DNA of 64,000 nt from Parietaria judaica. Lineage: Eukaryota; Streptophyta; Magnoliopsida; Rosales; Urticaceae. Shown one piece after another: positions 1 to 11,800 of this stretch. The position numbers and the translations under genes are program-made. Positions within the stretch are counted from its first letter, which is position 1, and the number at the start of each line of letters is the position of its first letter. The DNA is taken from contig OX940865.1 of the NCBI GenBank assembly GCA_954871525.1, forward strand, positions 21,622,420 through 21,686,419, written 5' to 3'. The notes under the pieces are model-generated. The model worked only from the letters and a program-made list of their open reading frames with translations. It did not search any database and was not told where the DNA came from.

Positions 1-1610
1 TCTCATGCAAAAATATGCAAGGATTAAATTGTTGACGAAAAATGCCATAGGAAATGCTAGCATTTACTATAGCATTTCTTTATTTTACATTGTTTACGAC
101 CTAAAATTTCGAACCAATTGAAACAATAATATTTTAGGACTTATTCATTGGAATTTTAATATAACAAGAGTTCTCATGCAAAAATATGCAAGGATTAAAT
201 TGTTGACGAGAAATGCCATAGGAAATGCTATAGCATTTCCTATAGCATTTCATTATTTTACATTTTTTACAACCTTAAATTTCGACCCAATTGGAAAAAT
301 AATGATTTTAAGGTTTATACATTGAAATTTTAATATTACAAGCTTTCTCATACAAAAATATGCAAGGATTAAATTGTTGACGTTAAATTCCATAGGAAAT
401 GCTATAGCATTTCCTATAGCATTTCTTTATTTTACATTGTTTACGACCTAAAAGTCGAACCAACTGAAAAAATAATGATTTTAGGGCTTATACATTGGAA
501 TTTGAATATAACAAGAGTTCTCGTACAAAAATATCCAAGGATTAAATTTTTGACGAGAAATGCCATACGAAATGCTATAGCATTTCCTATAGCATTTCTT
601 TATTTTACATTTTTTACTACCTTAAATTTCGAACCAATTGAAAAAATAATGATTTTAGGGCTTATACATTGGAATTTGAATATAACAAGAGTTCTCATGC
701 AAAAATATGCAAGGATTAAATTGTTGACGAGAAATGCCATAGGAAATGCTATAGAATTTCCTATAGAATTTCTTTATTTTACATTTTTTACAACCTTAAA
801 TTTCGAACCAATTGAAAAAATAATTATTTTAGGGCTTATACATTGGAATTTGAATATAACAAGAGTTCTCATGCAAAAATATGCAAGTATTAAATTGTTG
901 ACGAGAAATGCCATAGGAAATGCTATAGCATTTCTTTATTTGACATTTTTTACAACCTTAAATTTTGAACCAATTGAAAAAATAATTATTTTAGGGCTTA
1001 TACATTGGAATTTGAATATAACAAGAGTTCTCATGCAAAAATATGCAAGGATTAAATTGTTGACGAGAAATGCCATAGGAAATGCTATAGCATTTCCTAT
1101 AGCATTTCTTTAGTTTACATTTTTTACAACCTTAAATTTCAAACCAATTGAAAAAATAATGATTTTAAAGCTTATACATTGGAATTTGAATATAACAAGA
1201 GTTCTAATGCAAAAATATGCAAGGATTAAATTGTTGACGAGAAATGCCATAGGAAATGCTAGCATTTCCTATAGCATTTCTTTATTTTACATTGTTTACG
1301 ACCTAAAATTTCGAACTAATTGAAAAAATAATGATTTTGGGCTTATACATTGGAATTTGAATATAACAAGACTTCTCATGCAAAAATATGCAAGGATTAA
1401 ATTGTTGACGAGAAATGCCATAGGAAATGCTATAGCATTTCCTATAGCATTTCTGTATTTTACATTTTTTACAACCTAAAATTTCGAACCAATTGAAAAA
1501 ATAATGATTTTAAAGCTTATACATTGGAATTTGAATATAACAAGAGTTCTAATGCAAAAATATGCAAGGATTAAATTGTTGACGAGAAATGCCATAGGAA
1601 ATGCTAGCAT
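1..1610. repeat. 174-bp satellite array, left segment (diverged monomers)
   Basis: Head-to-tail monomers of about 174 bp, cut at the left by the window edge. Each unit carries the landmarks ATGATTTTAG, TATACATTGG, CATGCAAAAATATGC, the GGAAATGCTATAGCATTTCC dyad and TTTCGAACCAATTG. Monomers are visibly diverged. One B-type unit lies at about 301-470 (ATTGAAATTTTAATATTACA, GTTAAATTCC, CCTAAAAGTCGAACC). Several units have the shortened dyad centre GCTAGC (near 54, 1258 and 1605), and one near 927 lacks a 12-bp block of the dyad arm. No gene is seen; the open stretch at 475-1113 is in-frame satellite. The segment ends at the target duplication of the inserted LTR. Confidence 0.95.
1606..1610. repeat. 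Target site duplication, left copy (AGCAT)
   Basis: AGCAT directly precedes the LTR start TGTTGGAC and recurs right after the LTR end CCAACA at 4359-4363. Removing the LTR and one AGCAT restores an ordinary monomer junction, GGAAATGCTAGCATTTCCTA, the same as intact monomers near 1258 and 12839. Five bases is the usual duplication for plant LTR retrotransposons. Confidence 0.95.
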
Positions 1611-3387
1611 TGTTGGACATGTGTGTCCTTAAACAAGATATTTTATCCCTTTGTAAAAGATTTTGACAAGTCGTTGAATAAAGATGATGCTTATTATGAT
1701 AATCTTATTATATTTTCTGATAGAGTAAAATAGAATGTTTGATTCCTTAGTTCATGAAGGATGCAATTATGTTATTATTATCACAACAGAGTTAATGTGA
1801 GGAAGAATTAATAATCATAATAAATGAACTTAAAATGTCCGTGACCTGATCAACTGGGTGGGAGCCCATTAATCGTATAAGGTCATTAATGTGACTAAGT
1901 GATAATCCTATTCTGGATTTTGTGTGTGTCACACTCACTAGAAGTGCATTAAGTATGAAGTGTCTTCATACTGGACTGGACCTGACTTTTCCTCCGGAAG
2001 TTATCATACCGTCACTGATAACTTGGAGTTGAGTCACTAGTAGATGATCAAATGGATATTCGATCTAAGTCCTGAGTGATCTTGAGTCCAAGCTGCTGAC
2101 TTGATTGTTCTTTGATTTAACTGTTAAAGAACACGAAATATTACAGCTGTTCCCAACACTATTATTTTGGGAACATGAGAGTCAGCAGTAAGGGTAGCTT
2201 GGTCATAGACATGGGCATCACACAACTCTCCTTAGAGTGATGATGATTCCCTTGATTGTCGGTGGTGAGAAGTGAGAGATACCCATGCGCAACTTATGAA
2301 TCGAAACCATAAGTGGGTTACTCATGATATTGCTGACCGAGTCAAGGAAGTAAATACAATGAGGGGCATAACGGTAAAAACCGCCTGCTCATTTATGAAT
2401 CATCAAGTGAAAGATCAATAACCCGAATTTGATTGTATCAATGGACACCATGCTATTATAAAGGGAATAATATATACCGTATCACTAAAGAGTGCAGCCT
2501 CGGGTCTATAGTGGAATCACTTCGAGGTTTGACGAACAACTAGCAGTTCGTTGGAGCTTAAGTGATACGGGTCCATGGTCCCCAGGATAGCTCCGTAACG
2601 GATGATACGTACGTGATTAAAATACATTCTGGATAATTTTTAATCATTTGGCTTGACTTATAAAAACTTAAAGGTCTGTGTCAGACATCAGATAGTTTTA
2701 TCGTTGGCGTGGCAAAAGTATCATATTTTGGTACACGAAATTAACTGACAAAAAGAAAGTTAGAATCTAGATTTTCTATCAGCAGCATGTTGTTGGAAAT
2801 TAAGTTCTAAGCAGCTTTGCTTTTTGAACCAAGTCATTTCGACCTACGGTTAGTGATTTATGGATTTCCTAAGTTTATGATCGGTTCGATAAACTTTGAA
2901 ATTAAATCACATGTCACGAATTTAAATGATGGTGTGGCACCATGACATTTTTATGTGTGATATTGAGATCAGGATTTATTAATATAATTTAATTATTTGG
3001 ATTTAATTATTAATATCTTATTAATAATTAGTTAATAATTAATAGATTTATATTAATAAATGAATATATATATTTATATATATTAATATGTGTAAATTCG
3101 AATTAGTGTTTTTCATATGAAACCCTAGTTAAATTCGAATAGCTTGATTTGGTATTTCTAAATTTGCGGCATAAGTATCAAATATTTTGGTACTTTGGCA
3201 AATCCCTAAAATCAATATTATCCATTGGATCGGTTATGATTTAGTATCAACCGTTGGATTAGGATATTGATGAATTCGAAATTAATAACTTGGTGACCAA
3301 GTTTTATTTTTCGAATTTGATTAATCAATTATATCCGTTGGATCGGTCTAAGATTTAATCTATACCGTCGGATTAAGAATTGATTAA

Positions 3388-3412
3388 ATATATATATATA
3401 TATCTATATATA
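3388..3412. repeat. AT dinucleotide-rich run in LTR
   Basis: A short, slightly interrupted TA/AT run between the second and third U3 subrepeats. A similar run lies near 3064-3086. Simple-sequence tracts of this kind arise by slippage; no function is suggested. Confidence 0.75.
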
Positions 3413-3540
3413 TTCGAATTATGTTTATGGATAAATTCGAAAAAATTTTTTTAATAAATTAATTTATCCTAAACTTATTTGATCCATTAGATCGGTTTTA
3501 AGAATCATCTCAACCGTTGGATCTAGATAATAATGATTCG

Positions 3541-3544
<4 letters not shown>

Positions 3545-3576
<32 letters not shown>
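3545..3576. repeat. (AT)16 microsatellite inside LTR
   Basis: Sixteen uninterrupted AT dinucleotides between the third and fourth U3 subrepeats. It should be length-variable between individuals and could serve as a marker for this insertion. It is also a possible site of sequencing error. Confidence 0.95.
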
Positions 3577-3578
<2 letters not shown>

Positions 3579-3787
3579 TAATTCGAATTTTATGATGATA
3601 AGAAGATAAGATTGGATTTTTGATTTATCTAAATCTTTCTTAATTAATTAAATCCCTAATTAATTATATCCATTGGATTTAGATGAGATTAAATCTGGAC
3701 CATTGGATTGAGATAATTAATTATATTTAATTAATGAAATTCGAATTTAGGGAGGGAATATCTCCAAATCGGTTACAGTCTTAAGCC

Positions 3788-3795
3788 TATAAATA
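3788..3795 (+). promoter_or_regulatory. TATA box of the LTR promoter
   Basis: TATAAATA within CCTATAAATAGGG is a canonical plant TATA element, 570 bp from the LTR right end. A start of transcription would fall about 25-35 bp downstream, near 3815-3825, in a C/T-rich stretch. Alternative TATA-like words (about 2454, 2470) lie far upstream and lack the leader context. Whether the solo LTR is active cannot be told from sequence. Confidence 0.75.
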
Positions 3796-3939
3796 GGGAG
3801 CTTATTCTACACATTTTTCACACCTTTCCCCAGAGAAAAATTCGAACTCTCCCTCTCCTTCAGGGTCTGTGAATTTTCTCTCTAATCTCTTTCTTCTGGT
3901 TCGGCTTAGGAGACTATTTCTCCGGAAGCTTAAAAAGAA

Positions 3940-4100
3940 CCATCAGTTAAAGTTTTGCGACGGAGTCCTGCCGGCGAAGCCCACGCTTCGGTACGAGGAT
4001 TCCAGGAGAATATCCCGGAAGATCACGGGAGATTCCCTCAGCACCGGCGGAACCCTGCCCGATTCAGAGTGCGCAGCCGAAATCGTCAAACGAGGTACGG
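3940..4100 (+). other. GC-richer leader (R/U5) block of the LTR
   Basis: This stretch is visibly richer in G+C and in CG/CNG sites than the rest of the LTR and the satellite. It has short overlapping open frames on both strands; the longest, 3869-4186 on +, is 105 codons. None has a recognisable domain, and the overlapping frames follow from the composition. It lies between the predicted transcript start and the poly(A) signal, as expected for an untranslated leader. An AG|GTACGG word near 4093 resembles a splice donor, but this is speculative. Confidence 0.55.
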
Positions 4101-4116
4101 CCTTATGCATTGGGTT

Positions 4117-4122
4117 AATAAA
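4117..4122 (+). terminator. Poly(A) signal of the LTR (AATAAA)
   Basis: AATAAA about 300 bp downstream of the predicted transcript start, followed by a T-rich stretch (about 4130-4155). Its place downstream of the TATA box supports the + orientation and would set the end of R. Assigned from motif and position only. Confidence 0.6.
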
Positions 4123-4358
4123 TGCCAACATTTACTGCTTTCTATTTATTTCCTATTATGACGAGTTTGTTAATAATGAGTTATGAATATTAAATTGCAT
4201 AATATTTATCAGATCTTGGGATATGGTTATTATCCGATATTCGGACCGTTGTTTGGATAACAAGTTTTCCGCTTTAAAATAATTTTTAAATGTTACCATG
4301 ACGGTTCGGACATATAAATCGTGATAATTATACGGAATCCGAGACGTGATTTCCAACA

Positions 4359-4363
4359 AGCAT
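4359..4363. repeat. Target site duplication, right copy (AGCAT)
   Basis: AGCAT follows directly after the terminal CCAACA of the LTR and matches 1606-1610. The interrupted monomer continues from here into the second dyad arm (ATTTCCTATAGCATTTC). Confidence 0.95.
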
Positions 4364-5296
4364 TTCCTATAGCATTTCTTTATTTTACATTGTTTACGAC
4401 CTAAAATTTCGAACCAATTGAAAAAATAATGATTTTGGGCTTATACATTTGAATTTGAATATAACAAGACTTCTCATGCAAAAATATGCAAGGATTAAAT
4501 TGTTGACGAGAAATGCCATAGGAAATGCTATAGCATTTCCTATAGCATTTATTTATTTTACATTTTTTACAACATTAAATTTTGAACCAATTGAAAAATA
4601 AATGATTTTAGGGCTTATACATTGGAATTTTAATATTACAAGCGTTCTCATGCAAAAATATGCAAGGATTAAATTGTTGACGTTAAATTCCATTGGAAAT
4701 GCTATAGCATTTCCAATAGCATTTCTTTATTTTACATTGTTTACGACCTAAAATTCGAACCAATTGAAAAAATAATGATTTTAGGGCTTATACATTGGAA
4801 TTTGAATATAACAAGAGTTCTCATGCAAAAATATGCAAGGATTAAATTGTTGACGAGAAATGCCATAGGAAATGCTATATAATTTCCTATAGAATTTCTT
4901 TATTTTACATTTTTTACAACCTTAAATTTCGAACCAATTGACAAAATAAGGATTTTAGGGCTTATACATTGGAATTTGAATATAACAAGAGTTCTCATGC
5001 AAAAATATGCAAAGATTAAATTGTTGACGAGAAATGCCATAGGAAATGCTATAGCATTTCCTATGGCATTTCTTTGTTTTACATTTTTTACAACCTTAAA
5101 TTTCGAACCAATTGAAAAAAAATATGATTTTAGGGCTTATACATTGAAATTTTAATATTACAAGCGTTCTCATACAAAATATGCAAGGATTAAATTGTTG
5201 ACGTTTAATTCCATAGGAAATGCTATAGCATTTCCTATAGCATTTCTTTATTTTACATTGTTTACGACCTAAAAGTCGAACCAATTGAAAAAAATA
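4359..5296. repeat. Satellite array resuming after the LTR
   Basis: Diverged 174-bp monomers of mixed type, including B-type units (about 4611-4760 and 5141-5296). The stretch from about 4947 is the left part of a 1,043-bp duplication. The variant GCAAAGATTAAATTG at 5009 recurs at 6052, and the minus-strand open stretch at 5096-5284 recurs unchanged at 6139-6327. No gene is seen. Confidence 0.93.
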
Positions 5297-8200
5297 ATGA
5301 TTTTAGGGCTTATACATTGGAATTTGAATATAACAAGAGTTCTCATGCAAAAATATCCAAGGATTAAATTGTTGACGAGAAATGCCATAGGAAATGCTAT
5401 AGTATTTCCTATAGCATTTCTTTATTTTACATTTTTTACAACCTTAAATTTCGAACCAATTGAAAAAATAATGATTTTAGGGCCTATACATTGGAATTTG
5501 AATATAACAAGAGTTATCATGCAAAAATATGCAAGGATTAAATTGTTGACGAGAAATGCCATAGGAAATGCTATAGAATTTTCTATAGAATTTCTTTATT
5601 TTACATTTTTTACAACCTTAAATTTCGAACCAATTGAAAAAATAATGATTTTAGGGCTTGTGCATTGGAATTTGAATATAACAAGAGTTCGCATGCAAAA
5701 ATATGCAAGAATTAAATTGTTGACGAGAAATGCCATAGGAAATGCTATAGCATTTCCTATTGCATTTCTTTATTTTACATTTTTTACAACCTTAAATTTC
5801 GAACCAATTGAAAAAATAATGATTTTAGGGTTTATACATTGAAATTTTAATATTACAAGCGTTCTCATACAAAAATATTCAAGGATTAAATTGTTGACGT
5901 TAACTTCCATAGGATATGCTATAGCATTTCCTATAGCATTTCTTTATTTTACATTGTTTACGACCTAAAAGTCGAACCAATTGAAAAAATAATGATTTTA
6001 GGGCTTATACATTGGAATTTGAATATAACAAGAGTTCTCATGCAAAAATATGCAAAGATTAAATTGTTGACGAGAAATGCCATAGGAAATGCTATAGCAT
6101 TTCCTATGGCATTTCTTTGTTTTACATTTTTTACAACCTTAAATTTCGAACCAATTGAAAAAAAATATGATTTTAGGGCTTATACATTGAAATTTTAATA
6201 TTACAAGCGTTCTCATACAAAATATGCAAGGATTAAATTGTTGACGTTTAATTCCATAGGAAATGCTATAGCATTTCCTATAGCATTTCTTTATTTTACA
6301 TTGTTTACGACCTAAAAGTCGAACCAATTTAAAAAAATAATGATTTTAGGGCTTATACATTGGAATTTGAATATAACAAGAGTTCTCATGCAAAAATATC
6401 CAAGGATTAAATTGTTGACGAGAAATGCCATAGGAAATGCTATAGTATTTCCTATAGCATTTCTTTATTTTACATTTTTTACAACCTTAAATTTCGAACC
6501 AATTGAAAAAATAATGATTTTAGGGCCTATACATTGGAATTTGAATATAACAAGAGTTATCATGCAAAAATATGCAAGGATTAAATTGTTGACGAGAAAT
6601 GCCATAGGAAATGCTATAGAATTTCCTATAGAATTTCTTTATTTTACATTTTTTACAACCTTAAATTTCGAACCAATTGAAAAAATAATGATTTTAGGGC
6701 TTGTGCATTGGAATTTGAATATAACAAGAGTTCGCATGCAAAAATATGCAAGGATTAAATTGTTGACGAGAAATGCCATAGGAAATGCTATAGCATTTCC
6801 TATTGCATTTCTTTATTTTACATTTTTTACAACCTTAAATTTCGAACCAATTGAAAAAATAATGATTTTAGGGTTTATACATTGAAATTTTAATATTACA
6901 AGCGTTCTCATACAAAAATATTCAAGGATTAAATTGTTGACGTTAACTTCCATAGGAAATGCTATAGCATTTCCTATAGCATTTCTTTATTTTACATTGT
7001 TTACGACCTAAAAGTCGAACCAATTGAAAAAATAATGATTTTAGGGCTTATACATTGGAATTTGAATATAACAAGAGTTCTCATGCAAAAATATCCAAGG
7101 ATTAAATTGTTGACGAGAAATGCCATATGAAATGCTATAGCATTTCCTATAGCATTTCTTTATTTTACATTTTTTACAACCTTAAATTTCGAACCAATTG
7201 AAAAAATAATGATTTTAGGGCCTATACATTGGAATTTGAATATAACAAGAGTTATCATGCAAAAATATGCAAGGATTAAATTGTTGACGAGAAATACCAT
7301 AGGAAATGCTATAGAATTTCCTATAGAATTACTTTATTTTACATTTTTTACAACCTTAAATTTCGAACCAATTGAAAAAATAATGATTTTAGGGCTTGTG
7401 CATTGGAATTTGAATATAACAAGAGTTCGCATGCAAAAATATGCAAGGATTAAATTGTTGACGAGAAATGCCATAGGAAATGCTATAGCATTTCCTATTG
7501 CATTTCTTTATTTTACATTTTTTACAACCTTAAATTTCGAACCAATTGAAAAAATAATGATTTTAGGGTTTATACATTGAAATTTTAATATTACAAGCGT
7601 TCTCATACAAAAATATTCAAGGATTAAATTGTTGACGTTAACTTCCATAGGAAATGCTATAGAATTTCCTATAGCATTTCTTTATTTTACATTGTTTACG
7701 ACCTAAAAGTCGAACCAATTGAAAAAATAATGATTTTAGGGCTTATACATTGGAATTTGAATATAACAAGAGTTCTCATGCAAAAATATCCAAGGATTAA
7801 TTTGTTGACGAGAAATGCCATATGAAATGCTATAGCATTTCCTATAGCATTTCTTTATTTTACATTTTTTACAACCTTAAATTTCGAACCAATTGAAAAA
7901 ATAATGATTTTAGGGCCTATACATTGGAATTTGAATATAACAAGAGTTATCATGCAAAAATATGCAAGGATTAAATTGTTGACGAGAAATGCCATAGGAA
8001 ATGCTATAGAATTTCCTATAGAATTTCTTTATTTTACATTTTTTACAACCTTAAATTTTGAACCAATTGAAAAAATAATGATTTTAGGGCTTTTGCATTG
8101 GAATTTGAATATAACAAGAGTTCTCATGCAAAAATATGCAAGGATTAAATTGTTGACGAGAAATGCCATAGGAAATGCTATAGCATTTCCTATTGCATTT

Positions 8201-9120
8201 CTTTATTTTACATTTTTTACAACCTTAAATTTCGAACCAATTGAAAAAATAATGATTTCTGGGTTTATACATTGAAATTTTAATATTACAAGCGTTCTCA
8301 TACAAAAATATGCAAGGATTAAATTGTTGACGTTAACTTCCATAGGAAATGCTATAGCATTTCCTATAGCATTTCTTTATTTTACATTGTTTACGACCTA
8401 AAAGTCGAACCAATTGAAAAAATAATGATTTTAGGGCTTATACATTGGAATTTGAATATAACAAGAGTTCTCATGCAAAAATATCCAAGGATTAAATTGT
8501 TGACGAGAAATGCCATATGAAATGCTATAGCATTTCCTATAGCATTTCTTTATTTTACATTTTTTACAACCTTAAATTTCGAACCAATTGAAAAAATAAT
8601 GATTTTAGGGCCTATACATTGGAATTTGAATATAACAAGAGTTATCATGCAAAAATATGCAAGGATTAAATTGTTGACGAGAAATGCCATAGGAAATGCT
8701 ATAGAATTTCCTTTAGAATTTCTTTATTTTACATTTTTTACAACCTTAAATTTCGAACCAATTGAAAAAATAATGATTTTAGGGCTTGTGCATTGGAATT
8801 TGAATATAACAAGAGTTCTCATGCAAAAATATGCAAGGATTAAATTGTTGACGAGAAATGCCATAGGAAATGCTATAGCATTTCCTATTGCATTTCTTTA
8901 TTTTACATTTTTTACAACCTTAAATTTCGAACCAATTGAAAAAATAATGATTTTAGGGTTTATACATTGAAATTTTAATATTACAAGCGTTCTCATACAA
9001 AAATATGCAAGGATTAAATTGTTGACGTTAACTTCCATAGGAAATGCTATAGCATTTCCTATAGCATTTCTTTATTTTACATTTTTTACAACCTTAAATT
9101 TCGAACCAATTGAAAAAATA
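5297..9120. repeat. Higher-order repeat, 4 monomers per unit (about 695 bp)
   Basis: Units begin at 5297, 6340, 7035, 7730 and 8425, each 695-696 bp (4 x 174 minus 1). Two extra monomers at 5992-6339 make the first interval 1,043 bp. Each unit has four recognisable monomers in fixed order. The first has AATATCCAAGG in place of AATATGCAAGG. The second has GGGCCTATACATTGG and GTTATCATGC. The third has GGGCTTGTGCATTGG, often with GTTCGCATGC. The fourth is B-type with GTTAACTTCC and CCTAAAAGTCGAACC. Unit-to-unit differences are few. Open frames here are chains of monomers ended by the B-type monomer (TGA after CATT). Confidence 0.9.
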
Positions 9121-10941
9121 ATGATTTTAGGGCTTATACATTGGAATTTGAATATTACAAGAGTTCTCATGCAAAAATATGCAAGGATTAAATTGTTGAC
9201 GAGAAATTCCATAGGAAATGCTATAGCATTTCCTATAGCATTTCTTTATTTTACATTTTTTACAACCTTAAATTTCGAACCAATTGAAAAAATAATGATT
9301 TTAGGGCCTATACATTGGAATTTGAATATAACAAGAGTTATCATGCAAAAATATTGAAGGATTAAATTGTTGCTGAGAAATGCCATAGGAAATGCTATAG
9401 AATTTCCTATAGCATTTCTTTATTTGACATTTTTTACAACCTTAAATTTTGAACCAATTGAAAATGTAATGATTTTAGGGCTTATACATTGGAATTTGAA
9501 TATAACAAGAGTTCGCATGCAAAAATATGCAAGGACTAAATTGTTGACGAGAAATGCCATAGGAAATGCTAGCATTTCCTATAGCATTTCTTTATTTGGC
9601 ATTTTTTACGACCTAAAATTTCGAACCAATTGAAAAAATAATGATTTTAGGGCTTATACATTGGAATTTGAATATAACAAGAGTTCTCATGCAAAAATAT
9701 ACAAGGATTAAATTGTTGATGAGAAATGCCATACGAAATGCTATAGAATTTCCTATAGCATTTCTTTATTTGACATTTTTTACAACCTTAACTTTCGAAC
9801 CAAGTAAAAAAATAATGATTTTAGGGCTTATACATTGGAATTTTAATATAACAAGAGTTCTCATGCAAAAATATGCAAGGATTAAATTGTTGACGAGAAA
9901 TGCCATAGGAAATGCTATAGAATTTCTTTATTTTACATTTTTTACAACCTTAAATTTCAAACCAATTGAAAAAATAATGATTTTAGGGCTTATACATTGG
10001 AATTTGAATATAACAAGAGTTCTCATGCAAAAATATACAAGGATTAAATTGTTGACGAGAAATGCCATAGGAAATGCTATAGCTTTTCCTATAGCATTTC
10101 TTTATTTTACATTTTTTACAATCTTAAATTTCGAACCGATTGAAAAAATAATGATTTTAGGGCTTATACATTGGAATTTGAATATTACAAGAGTTCTCAT
10201 GCAAAAATATGCAAGGATTAAATTGTTGACGAGAAATGCCATAGGAAATGCTATCATTTCCTATAGCATTTCTTTATTTGACATTTTTTACAACGTTAAA
10301 TTTTGAACCAATTGAAAAAATAATGATTTTAAGGCTTATACATTGGAATTTGAATATAACAAGAGTTCTCATGCAAAAATATGCAAGGATTAAATTGTTG
10401 ACGAGAAATGCCATAGGAAATGCTATAGCATTTATTATAGCATTTCTTTATTTGACATTTTTTACAACCTTAAATTTTGAACCAATTGAAAAATATAATG
10501 ATTTTAGGGCTTATACATTGGAATTTGAATATAACAAGATTTCTCATGCAAAAATATGAAAGGATTAAATTGTTGACGAGAAATGCCATAGGAAATGATA
10601 TAGCATTTCCTATAGCATTTCTTTATTTTACATTTTTTACAACCTTAAATTTTGAACCAAATGAAAAAGTAATGATTTTAGGGCTTATACATTGTAATTT
10701 GAATATAACAAGAGTTCTCATGCCAAAATATGCAAGGATTAAATTGTTGACAAAAAATGCCATAGGAAATGCTATATCATTTCCTATAGCATTTCTTTAT
10801 TTTACATTTTTTACAACCTTAAATTTCGAACCAATTGAAAAAGTAATGATTTTAGGGCTTATACATTGGAATTTGAATATAACAAGAGTTCTCATGCCAA
10901 AATATGCAAGGATTAAATTGTTGACGAGAAATGCCATAGGA

Positions 10942-11800
10942 AATGCTAGCATTTCCTAAAGCATTTCTTTAATTTACATTGTTTACGACCTAAAATTTCA
11001 AACCAATCGAAAAAATAATGATTTTAGGGCTTATACATTGGAATTTGAATATAACAAGAGCTCTCATGCAAAAATATGCAAGGATTAAATTGTTGACGAG
11101 AAATGCCATACGAAATGCTATAGAATTTCCTATGGCATTTCTTTATTTGACATTTTTTACAACCTTAACATTCGAACCAATTGAAAAAATAATGATTTTA
11201 GGGCTTATACATTGGAATTTTAATATAACAAGAGTTCTCATGCAAAAATATGCAAGGATTAAATTGTTGACGAGAAATGCCATAGGAAATGCTATAGAAT
11301 TTCCTATAGCATTTCTTTATTTGACATTTTTTACAACCTTAACTTTCGAACCAAATGAAAAAGTAATGATTTTAGGGCTTATACATTGGAATTTGAATAT
11401 AACAAGAGTTCTCACGCAAAAATATGCAAGGATTAAATTGTTGACGAGAAATGCCATAGGAAATGCTAGCATTTCCTAAAGCATTTCTTTAATTTACATT
11501 GTTTACGACCTAAAATTTCGAACCAATCGAAAAAATAATGATTTTAGGGCTTATACATTGGAATTTGAATATAACAAGAGCTCTCATGCAAAAATATGCA
11601 AGGATTAAATTGTTGACGAGAAATGCCATACGAAATGCTATAGAATTTCCTATGGCATTTCTTTATTTGACATTTTTTACAACCTTAACTTTCGAACCAA
11701 TTAAAAAAATAATTATTTTAGGGCTTATACATTGGAATTTTAATATAACAAGAGTTCTCATGCAAAAATATGCAAGGATTAAATTTTTGACGAGAAATGC
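10942..11800. repeat. 520-bp tandem duplication (3 monomers)
   Basis: The sequence starting GCTAGCATTTCCTAAAGC near 10946 recurs near 11466, an offset of 520 bp (3 x 174 minus 2). Shared private variants are CCTAAAGCATTTCTTTAATT, AACCAATCGAAAAAATAATG, GAGCTCTCATGC and GCCATACGAAATGC. The second copy diverges after about 11700-11800. Confidence 0.8.

Larger units (their letters stand above)
3220..3709 (+). repeat. Four degenerate internal subrepeats in the LTR U3
   Basis: The paired motif ATCCATTGGATCGG ... AACCGTTGGAT occurs four times with variable spacing: about 3220-3259, 3333-3373, 3482-3522 and 3668-3709. Variants include CCGTCGGAT and CCATTAGATCGG. GAATTCGAA/ATTCGAAT words and AT-rich runs lie between them. 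Arrays of short repeats just upstream of the core promoter are common in plant LTR U3 regions, where they can act as enhancer elements. That role is inferred here; the repeats themselves are seen. Confidence 0.8.
1611..4358 (+). mobile_element. Solo LTR of an LTR retrotransposon (2,748 bp)
   Basis: A single non-satellite block interrupts the array. It starts TGTTGGA and ends TCCAACA (7-bp inverted ends, TG...CA) and is flanked by the direct repeat AGCAT. No second copy of its ends lies inside, no gag or pol coding can be found, and satellite resumes at once with no primer-binding site or polypurine tract. This is therefore a solo LTR, the usual product of recombination between two LTRs, and not a whole element. 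Orientation is + because a TATA box (3788-3795), a GC-richer leader (about 3940-4100) and a poly(A) signal (4117-4122) follow in that order near the right end. 1611 to about 3815 would be U3, about 3815-4140 R and the rest U5. The terminal sequence and general layout recall Angela-type Ty1/copia LTRs, but lineage is a weak inference without internal domains. LTR length is at the long end of the usual range. Confidence 0.92.

Noticed and set aside
2450..2480. Alternative LTR promoter at a TATA-like word (TATTATAAAGGG / AATATATACC)
   Set aside because: It lies 1.3 kb upstream of the better-placed TATAAATA and has no following leader or poly(A) arrangement.
3869..4186. 105-codon open frame in the LTR as a gene
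   Set aside because: It lies in the predicted untranslated leader, overlaps equally open frames on both strands in a GC-richer patch, and shows no recognisable domain.
1611..4358. A complete retrotransposon or a DNA transposon
   Set aside because: No internal repeat of the ends, no coding region, no primer-binding site or polypurine tract. The inverted ends are only 7 bp, and a 5-bp target duplication with TG...CA fits an LTR. An internal TGTTGGAAAT at about 2790 resembles an LTR start, but the sequence after it does not match 1611 onward.
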